DNA of 5,701 nucleotides, taken from contig JAKSBB010000539.1 of assembly GCA_022361315.1 (NCBI GenBank), positions 1-5,701 of the forward strand. Direction: 5' to 3'. This document shows positions 1 through 4,234 of the stretch, one piece after another; the stretch's first letter is position 1; each line of letters begins with the position of its first letter. The notes below the pieces were generated by a model. It worked only from the letters and a program-made list of their open reading frames with translations, was not told where the DNA came from and did no database searches. This DNA comes from Desulfobacterales bacterium. Its GTDB lineage: Bacteria > Desulfobacterota > Desulfobacteria > Desulfobacterales > Desulfobacteraceae. Made by a program: the position numbers and the translations under genes.

Positions 1-223
1 AGGAGAAACGCCCAAACGAGAAGAGGGCCAGGTCCGGCCATGGCCGAGTCCCTACGAACTCTGGATCATGAGCGCGAATCCAAAGGAAGCCGCAAACCAG
101 AGAAACCGGAACTAGGGACCTAGCGCAACCTGGAAGAAACCACCCCACCCCAAAGCTCTGACGGGCCTCAGGAACCCCTGAAGACGTTTCCGGGCAATCG
201 GTTCCGGTTCTCGAACATCCCGT
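1..223. other. Non-coding or anomalous sequence before the synthetase fragment
   Basis: No gene can be supported here. All three forward frames are closed before the recognisable synthetase begins: stops lie at 69-71, 113-115 and 121-123, and the first two frames have further stops near 159 and 179. Base use is unusual: by hand count the first 180 bases hold about 32% A but only about 9% T, whereas the adjoining gene looks normal. In the synthetase family this stretch should encode the P-loop (SGTTG-PKG type) and the MFHVHAW-type region; neither appears in any forward frame. Family resemblance starts abruptly at the PYPGRYEP segment near 218-224. It may be a rearrangement junction, decayed sequence, or a sequencing or assembly error at a contig end. 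Confidence 0.55.
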
Positions 224-246
224 ATCCCGGCCGGTACGAGCCCGAA

Positions 247-1098
247 ATGCTGCTCAAACTCATCGTCTCGGAAAAGGTCACCTACTCCCATTGCGTGCCG
301 ACCATCATCAACATGCTGGTGACCTCGCCCGCCATCAAAAACCTGGACCTGTCCGGATGGAAGGTCATTATCGGCGGTTCCGCCCTGTCCCGGGGCCTCT
401 GCAAGGAAGCCCTGAAACACAACATCAACCTCTATACGGCATACGGCATGTCCGAAACCTGTCCGCTGCTCACCGTTGCCAACCTCAAGCCCCACATGAT
501 GGAATGGGGCGAGGACGAACAGGTGGAGGTCCGGTGCAAAACCGGCCTGCCAGTACCCAACGTCAAACTGGAGATCGTGGACGTCAACGGCAATCCCCAG
601 CCCCATGACGGCAAGACCGCAGGCGAAGTCGTGGTCCGGGCCCCCTGGCTCACCCAGGGATACGTCAAATCCGAGGAGAAGAGTGAAGAGCTCTGGGAAA
701 ACGGATGGCTCCACACCGGCGACATCGGCGTCGTGGACGAAGAGGGCTACCTCAAAATCACGGACCGCCTCAAGGACGTCATCAAGACCGGCGGGGAGTG
801 GATCTCCTCCCTGGAGCTGGAAGACATCATCAGCCAGCACGAAGCCGTCACCGAAGTGGCGGTCGTGGGCATTACCGACGAGAAGTGGGGGGAGCGTCCC
901 CTGGCCATGGTGGTGTTGAACGATGCGTTTAAGAACAAGGTGACTGAGGAAGATATTCAGGACTTCTGCATGACCTTTGTGGACAGCGGCCAGATCCCCA
1001 AATACGGGGTACCCTCAAAGATCGTTCTGGATGCGGACATTCCTAAAACCTCAGTGGGTAAGATTTCTAAAAAAGATATCCGGGCCCAGTACAATTAA
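247..1098 (+). CDS. Acyl-CoA synthetase (AMP-forming), C-terminal half only
   Basis: Enzymes of this family activate fatty or related carboxylic acids with ATP to an acyl-adenylate and then form the acyl-CoA thioester. Family resemblance begins near 220 ([15 protein letters not shown]). The Met at 247 lies inside the family alignment and has no Shine-Dalgarno before it, so it is only the first ATG in the open frame, not the native start. Seen in order are YGMSET (442-459, adenylate-binding motif), LHTGDI (709-726, with the ATP-ribose Asp), the [14 protein letters not shown] hinge region (about 760-801) and the C-terminal [11 protein letters not shown], whose Gly-Lys catalytic lysine is at 1060-1062. 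Full-length relatives are roughly 540 residues; about 290 are present. The ATP-binding P-loop half is missing, so this piece alone should not carry out adenylation. It could be a pseudogene or an artefact of broken upstream sequence. The C-terminal part looks under normal coding constraint. The gene converges on the HD-GYP gene 75 bases downstream. Confidence 0.85.
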   Translation: MLLKLIVSEKVTYSHCVPTIINMLVTSPAIKNLDLSGWKVIIGGSALSRGLCKEALKHNINLYTAYGMSETCPLLTVANLKPHMMEWGEDEQVEVRCKTGLPVPNVKLEIVDVNGNPQPHDGKTAGEVVVRAPWLTQGYVKSEEKSEELWENGWLHTGDIGVVDEEGYLKITDRLKDVIKTGGEWISSLELEDIISQHEAVTEVAVVGITDEKWGERPLAMVVLNDAFKNKVTEEDIQDFCMTFVDSGQIPKYGVPSKIVLDADIPKTSVGKISKKDIRAQYN

Positions 1099-1131
1099 AA
1101 CCCGTAACGCTTAATATTTTCATCACTTCCC

Positions 1132-1172
1132 CCGGCCTTTTCAGCCCGCTGACCGCGGATTGGAAAGGCCGG
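1132..1172. terminator. Hairpin between convergent genes
   Basis: A 9-base perfect inverted repeat (CCGGCCTTT at 1132-1140, AAAGGCCGG at 1164-1172) encloses a smaller stem (CCGC 1146-1149 / GCGG 1155-1158). It lies between the stop of the synthetase (1098) and the stop of the opposing HD-GYP gene (1174-1176), where a shared bidirectional terminator would be expected. Neither strand has a clear U-run after the stem, so intrinsic termination is not assured. It could also act as an mRNA 3'-end stabiliser. Confidence 0.5.
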
Positions 1173-1173
1173 T

Positions 1174-2163
1174 TCATATGGCGCGGATATCCTTTGCCGT
1201 CATGCCCACCACACTCCGAGCAAACTTGCTGAAGATATCCCTGTCCAGCCGCCGGGCGCGGACCTCTTCCCTTATCTGCTTCAGGGCAGTCAGGGGTTTC
1301 ATGGGTCTGCGGTAGGCCCGTTTGGTGGTCAGGGCATCGAATACATCCACGATGGCCAGGACCCGTGCCATTTCCCCCAGGCTGCCGTTGGTTTTGCCCT
1401 GGGGATAACCGGAGCCGTCCAGACGTTCATGGTGGTCCAGCACCGCTGCCAGTACTTCCTGGTTCATGGCCTTGGACTCCAGCAGTTTGAATCCGGTCCG
1501 GGTGTGCTTTCTGATTTTTACTTTTTCTTTGCGGGTCAGTTCCCTGGGAGCGTTGAGCAGGTAGTCCGGGATAAAGAGTTTTCCCACGTCGTGGAGGAGT
1601 CCGGCCAGGCCGTATGCCTTGACGGTCTCAATGGATTGACCGGTCTGGCAGGCATACCCCATGCAGTATAGCATCACGTTGACCAGGTGCATTTGGGTGG
1701 TATGGTCGTGAACGGCAATCCGCGCCATGAATGTGACCACGTAGGGATCCTCGAAAAATTCGTCCACGATCCGGGTCACATGTTTGGCCTTTTTTATCAG
1801 GATGGTGGTCTGGGGGGCCGCCAGGGTGACCCGTACCAGCTGCTTGAGGATTTCCCTGGCCTTGTTCTTATCCACCCGCATGCTTCGCTTCATATCGTAG
1901 TTCAGCATCTGCTGCCGCCGGCGCACTGCCCGGAGCAGTTCTTCGGAAACCGCTGCATCGCCTGATAATTCACCCTTCCCCTCACCGGTTCTTTCGGATT
2001 CGGAAAAGGGGGTGAGGCCGTAATCCTTGAATTGATCCGAATAGTCCGGCCGGACCAGACCCTGGCCGGCTGATTCTCCCGGGAAACCGCCGAAGGCACC
2101 AATATCCCGCGACTTCTCCCCGGCCCCCATACCTGAAAGCATTTTAATACCCTGGCTGCTCAT
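1174..2163 (-). CDS. HD-GYP domain protein, probable cyclic-di-GMP phosphodiesterase
   Basis: A 329-residue soluble protein. HD-GYP domains hydrolyse cyclic-di-GMP to pGpG or GMP at a di- or tri-iron centre. Visible motif residues are H159, H191-D192 and K195 (HDVGK), H220 (KHTRTG), HHE at 244-246 with D249, GYP at 252-254, and D273 followed by FDALT and KRAYRRP. The metal ligands and the GYP signature are all intact, so catalysis is plausible. Residues 1-80 are Gly/Ser/Glu-rich and look disordered; 80-150 is a charged helical lead-in and no sensory domain is recognisable. No signal peptide or membrane segment is seen, so it is probably cytoplasmic. The ATG at 2163 has AAAGGA (2173-2178) nine bases upstream. 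The gene lies 202 bases beyond the PilZ-LuxR gene on the same strand, with a hairpin and a probable sigma-54 promoter between them, so it is probably a separate transcription unit. c-di-GMP specificity is inferred from the family. Confidence 0.93.
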   Translation of the reverse strand: MSSQGIKMLSGMGAGEKSRDIGAFGGFPGESAGQGLVRPDYSDQFKDYGLTPFSESERTGEGKGELSGDAAVSEELLRAVRRRQQMLNYDMKRSMRVDKNKAREILKQLVRVTLAAPQTTILIKKAKHVTRIVDEFFEDPYVVTFMARIAVHDHTTQMHLVNVMLYCMGYACQTGQSIETVKAYGLAGLLHDVGKLFIPDYLLNAPRELTRKEKVKIRKHTRTGFKLLESKAMNQEVLAAVLDHHERLDGSGYPQGKTNGSLGEMARVLAIVDVFDALTTKRAYRRPMKPLTALKQIREEVRARRLDRDIFSKFARSVVGMTAKDIRAI

Positions 2164-2219
2164 ACTATCTCGTCCTTTAAATTAAGGTCGTTGCGTTTTT
2201 TGCTTTTGCCGGATTAAAT

Positions 2220-2235
2220 TGCAGGTATGATGCCA
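2220..2235 (-). promoter_or_regulatory. Probable sigma-54 (-24/-12) promoter for the HD-GYP gene
   Basis: On the minus strand TGGCA (2235-2231) and CTGCA (2224-2220) place the invariant GG and GC exactly 10 bases apart, as in the RpoN consensus TGGCAC-N5-TTGCA; two bases differ from it. Transcription would start near 2209, leaving an untranslated leader of about 45 bases that holds the AAAGGA ribosome site. No convincing sigma-70 pair was noticed in this spacer. Confidence 0.5.
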
Positions 2236-2239
2236 GGAT

Positions 2240-2288
2240 TTGTGTGTGATGTTAATGTCTTGAAAATACAGTCTTTTTGTTTGTGATG
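2240..2288 (-). repeat. Two near-identical 12-base direct repeats upstream of the -24/-12 site
   Basis: On the minus strand CATCACAAACAA (2288-2277) and CATCACACACAA (2251-2240) match at 11 of 12 bases, with starts 37 bases apart. The nearer copy ends five bases before the -24 element and the farther copy is about 42 bases upstream. They could be activator half-sites for an enhancer-binding protein, but the sequence is simple (CA-rich) and chance is possible. Confidence 0.3.
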
Positions 2289-2302
2289 AGATGGGGGGAA
2301 GG

Positions 2303-2360
2303 AAAAACTTGCTGTGATACTTTGATCCGGGGGGATTGTTTTTTCCTCGGACCAAAGTAT
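2303..2360 (-). terminator. Probable rho-independent terminator after the PilZ-LuxR gene
   Basis: Read on the minus strand, ATACTTTGGTCCG (2360-2348) pairs with CGGATCAAAGTAT (2329-2317) over 13 positions. The one non-Watson-Crick position is a G-U pair in the minus-strand RNA but an A-C mismatch in the plus-strand RNA, so the fold favours minus-strand transcripts. The stem begins six bases after the PilZ-LuxR stop. A run of five U (2307-2303) follows the stem after about nine bases, which is farther than usual. It would separate the two-gene operon from the HD-GYP gene. Confidence 0.55.
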
Positions 2361-2365
2361 GAGTT

Positions 2366-2917
2366 TCAGCTTCGGTTGGACTGCCAGAGAATGGCCTGGA
2401 ACCGATTTTTGACGCCTATTTTTTTATAGAGGCTGTAGACATGGGATTTTACCGTGGAAAGGCCGATATCCAGGGTCTGCCCAATATCTTTGTTCGAGGC
2501 GCCGCTGGCGATGAGGTTCAGAATCTGTTCCTCCCGCCGGGTCAGGCCGGCAGTATCCGGTGCGGTTTCCTGTGTGTGGGCAGGTTCCTTACCCACGGGA
2601 TTGACCTTGACATTCCTGTCAAAACCGATGACCGAACCGCTTTCTTCGGCCCGGACCACATGGCCTGAGAGGCGGACTTCAACCGTGCGGCTGTCCAGTT
2701 CTTTGAACCGGTCCAGAGGAAGGGTCAGCCGGACATCCACCAGGGTACCGTCATCCAGGGGGTGGTCTGTTTTTATCAAGGCGCCGCCGGCACTGATGTT
2801 CCGGGTCACATATTCCGCAGACTCTGATTCGCCGTCTTCCCGGGTCAGGGTCAGCTTGGCCGGCACTTCCAGGGAGAACCGTTCAAATTCCCTGCGTTCT
2901 TTTTTCTTTCTATTCAT
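2366..2917 (-). CDS. PilZ domain fused to LuxR-type helix-turn-helix; likely c-di-GMP-responsive regulator
   Basis: A 183-residue protein with two domains. Residues about 8-108 form a PilZ domain with both c-di-GMP-binding signatures: RxxxR (R9-EFE-R13) and the N40-x-S42-xx-G45 form of [DN]xSxxG, ending in a typical VIGF strand. After a linker of about 20 residues, 125-180 is a LuxR/GerE helix-turn-helix (LTRREEQILNLIASG, then the recognition helix near STVKSHVYSLYKKIGV). There is no receiver domain, so c-di-GMP binding rather than phosphorylation is the probable input. I chose the ATG at 2917 because its first base is the last base of the HDOD stop (TGATG) and AGGGGG lies five bases upstream. 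An in-frame ATG at 2947 would add ten residues and overlap HDOD by 31 bases. Domain assignments are firm; target genes and ligand binding are inferred. Confidence 0.92.
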   Translation of the reverse strand: MNRKKKERREFERFSLEVPAKLTLTREDGESESAEYVTRNISAGGALIKTDHPLDDGTLVDVRLTLPLDRFKELDSRTVEVRLSGHVVRAEESGSVIGFDRNVKVNPVGKEPAHTQETAPDTAGLTRREEQILNLIASGASNKDIGQTLDIGLSTVKSHVYSLYKKIGVKNRFQAILWQSNRS

Positions 2918-3978
2918 CAATTCCCCCTGAACAGGGACCGTATCCATCCGAATATCCCTTTGGGTTTCTGCGGTTGTTTCACCTGTTTTTTCCGTGGTGT
3001 GGAAGGCGCTGCCCTTCGTGATGTGCTTGAATCATCTGCCACGTCATATGCACTTTTTACCGTTTTGCTTTCCGGATTAAGGGCGAAAGATTTATCCTCA
3101 AGTGACTTGAATATTTCTTCCAGCAGTTTTGTCTGGGTGCTCTCCTTGGAAAGGCTCAGGGCGGGTTTTTGCCCCAGGAAGGTCTTGGACAGGTCAAGGT
3201 TGCAGCCGTCACCGCTGGCCCCCACACCGGACAGGCCGGCAATGGCATAGGCATACTGGGTCATCCCGGCAATGACGATGTATTCGGGCTGCGCATGTTC
3301 CGGCATCTGCCAGTATCCCACCCCTTCACAGATATTGGTGGGCAGCTGCCAGGCCTTGAGCACCCGCGCCGCCACAAGGCCGTCCGTGGTACCGAACATA
3401 TCCCGTTCCACCTCATGCAGGGGGCATTCAAACTGCCTGGCCTTTGCCACACAGGCCGCAAACTTTTCCGGGAACTGGATGGCCATCAGCAGCTTGCCCA
3501 GGCCGTGAAGCATGCCTGCCATATAAAGGTCCCCCGGCAGCATCTCCATACCGAGCATGGGGTGCCCCAGCCGCCGGTTGGCAACGGCACAGGCCCAGGA
3601 GTGTGCCCAGAAATCCGTGTAGGACAATCCGTCAATATCCGGGAACTGGGGTAAAAGTTTTCTGAAAAACTGGAGGCAGACGGAATTTACGGTTTCTTTC
3701 AGACCGATCCGGGTGATGGCCGCCCTGAGGGTAACGATTCGTTCCATCTCCGAATAGTACCGGGAGTTGGCCAGTTGGAGTATCCTTGTGAACAGCCCCG
3801 GATCCCCTTCCACCAGCTTGGCAAACTCGGGGATATCAATTTTGTCCTCGGGCTGCCGTACCATTACAAATATCTGACGGATATTCTCCGGGATGGCCGG
3901 GATCTCCACACTTGTGGAAAGAATTTCCTGCGCAATACTCAAAGCGATGGTCTTTTCGCCCACCAGGGAATCATTCAT
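2917..3978 (-). CDS. HDOD domain signalling protein
   Basis: A 353-residue cytoplasmic protein. HDOD domains are non-catalytic relatives of HD phosphohydrolases and usually act as scaffolds or regulators in signalling and motility. Residues about 22-225 fit the family: IPAIPENIRQI (27-37), the DP pair at 59-60, LANSRYY (69-75), TLRAAITRIGL (83-93) and WAHSWACAVANRRLG (124-138). The HD core is degenerate: HGLGK (158-162) replaces HDxGK, and Gly-Tyr (221-222) stands where catalytic HD proteins have histidines, so no hydrolase activity is expected. The C-terminus (320-353) is a basic, Pro/Lys-rich linker ending in a short aromatic, amphipathic segment (GIFGWIRSLFRGN). I chose ATG 3978 because AAGGACAGG (3992-3984) precedes it; a TTG at 4029 would extend it by 17 residues but lacks a good ribosome site. 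It is the first gene of an operon with the PilZ-LuxR gene. Confidence 0.9.
   Translation of the reverse strand: MNDSLVGEKTIALSIAQEILSTSVEIPAIPENIRQIFVMVRQPEDKIDIPEFAKLVEGDPGLFTRILQLANSRYYSEMERIVTLRAAITRIGLKETVNSVCLQFFRKLLPQFPDIDGLSYTDFWAHSWACAVANRRLGHPMLGMEMLPGDLYMAGMLHGLGKLLMAIQFPEKFAACVAKARQFECPLHEVERDMFGTTDGLVAARVLKAWQLPTNICEGVGYWQMPEHAQPEYIVIAGMTQYAYAIAGLSGVGASGDGCNLDLSKTFLGQKPALSLSKESTQTKLLEEIFKSLEDKSFALNPESKTVKSAYDVADDSSTSRRAAPSTPRKKQVKQPQKPKGIFGWIRSLFRGN
2923..2928 (-). promoter_or_regulatory. Ribosome binding site deciding the PilZ-LuxR start
   Basis: AGGGGG on the minus strand lies inside the last codons of the HDOD gene, five bases before the ATG at 2917. Together with the TGATG stop-start overlap it supports translational coupling and argues against the upstream ATG at 2947. 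Confidence 0.65.
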
Positions 3979-3983
3979 AACAA

Positions 3984-3992
3984 CCTGTCCTT
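3984..3992 (-). promoter_or_regulatory. Ribosome binding site deciding the HDOD start
   Basis: AAGGACAGG on the minus strand offers AAGGA nine bases, and AGG five bases, before the ATG at 3978. The alternative TTG start at 4029 is preceded only by a weak GACGGACC stretch. Confidence 0.6.
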
Positions 3993-4053
3993 CTCCAAGA
4001 TAAAGGTCCGATGCTGTATTCCGTCTCAAGGTCCGTCAACGGCAGTTCTTTAA

Positions 4054-4082
4054 TTTGTATGAAAAAATCTTAATTTAGTCAA
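4054..4082 (-). promoter_or_regulatory. Sigma-70-like promoter for the HDOD / PilZ-LuxR operon
   Basis: On the minus strand TTGACT (4082-4077) and TACAAA (4059-4054) are separated by exactly 17 bases, with five and four of six matches to the -35 and -10 consensus. Transcription would start near 4047, about 70 bases before the HDOD ATG. Confidence 0.5.
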
Positions 4083-4106
4083 TCAAATCACGTATAAAAC
4101 CATTCC

Positions 4107-4125
4107 TTAATTCTGTGGAAATTAA
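4107..4125. repeat. Short AT-rich inverted repeat in the divergent spacer
   Basis: TTAATT (4107-4112) and AATTAA (4120-4125) are a perfect inverted pair around a 7-base spacer. It lies between the two divergent promoters, about 25 bases upstream of the HDOD-operon -35 element. It could be an operator, but the sequence is simple and AT-rich, so chance is a real alternative. Confidence 0.25.
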
Positions 4126-4132
4126 CCTGAAG

Positions 4133-4147
4133 TCAGGGATTCCCTGA
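4133..4147. promoter_or_regulatory. Perfect palindrome abutting the -35 box; candidate operator
   Basis: TCAGGGA (4133-4139) and TCCCTGA (4141-4147) form a perfect 7+7 inverted repeat around one base. It ends exactly where the TTGACA -35 element of the secreted-protein promoter begins (4148). A dimeric regulator bound here would contact or block RNA polymerase. Which regulator binds is not visible; the PilZ-LuxR protein encoded next door is one candidate. Confidence 0.5.
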
Positions 4148-4176
4148 TTGACATTGGAGAATTACTCATCTATTGT
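4148..4176 (+). promoter_or_regulatory. Sigma-70-like promoter for the SpvB-like secreted protein
   Basis: A perfect TTGACA (4148-4153), a 17-base spacer and TATTGT (4171-4176, four of six matches) form a good vegetative promoter. The start would be near 4183, giving a leader of about 50 bases before the GTG at 4235, which includes GGAGG at 4222-4226. Confidence 0.65.
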
Positions 4177-4221
4177 CGCAAACTGTTGATATTTGTTTAA
4201 TGTTTCAGAAGGCTATTATTC

Positions 4222-4226
4222 GGAGG
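4222..4226 (+). promoter_or_regulatory. Ribosome binding site supporting a GTG start
   Basis: GGAGG lies eight bases before the GTG at 4235. No ATG occurs in this frame until 4532, well inside the exported region and beyond the signal peptide, so this site decides the start. Confidence 0.75.
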
Positions 4227-4234
4227 TTTTCACA

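Noticed and set aside
112..840. A 242-codon open frame on the minus strand
   Set aside because: It lies opposite the synthetase coding strand, whose motifs are unmistakable. Its translation shows no recognisable domain, and it arises from GC-rich codon structure.
2454..2930. A 158-codon open frame on the plus strand opposite the PilZ-LuxR gene
   Set aside because: It is Arg/Ser-rich antisense translation with no domain; the minus strand holds clear PilZ and LuxR motifs.
3169..3654. A 161-codon open frame on the plus strand opposite the HDOD gene
   Set aside because: It is His/Gly/Pro-rich shadow translation with no family resemblance; the HDOD reading is strongly supported.
4050..4112. Three TTAATT-type words (4050, 4070, 4107) in the divergent spacer as a direct-repeat array
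   Set aside because: They are short, AT-rich and unevenly spaced (20 and 37 bases), as expected by chance in an AT-rich spacer.
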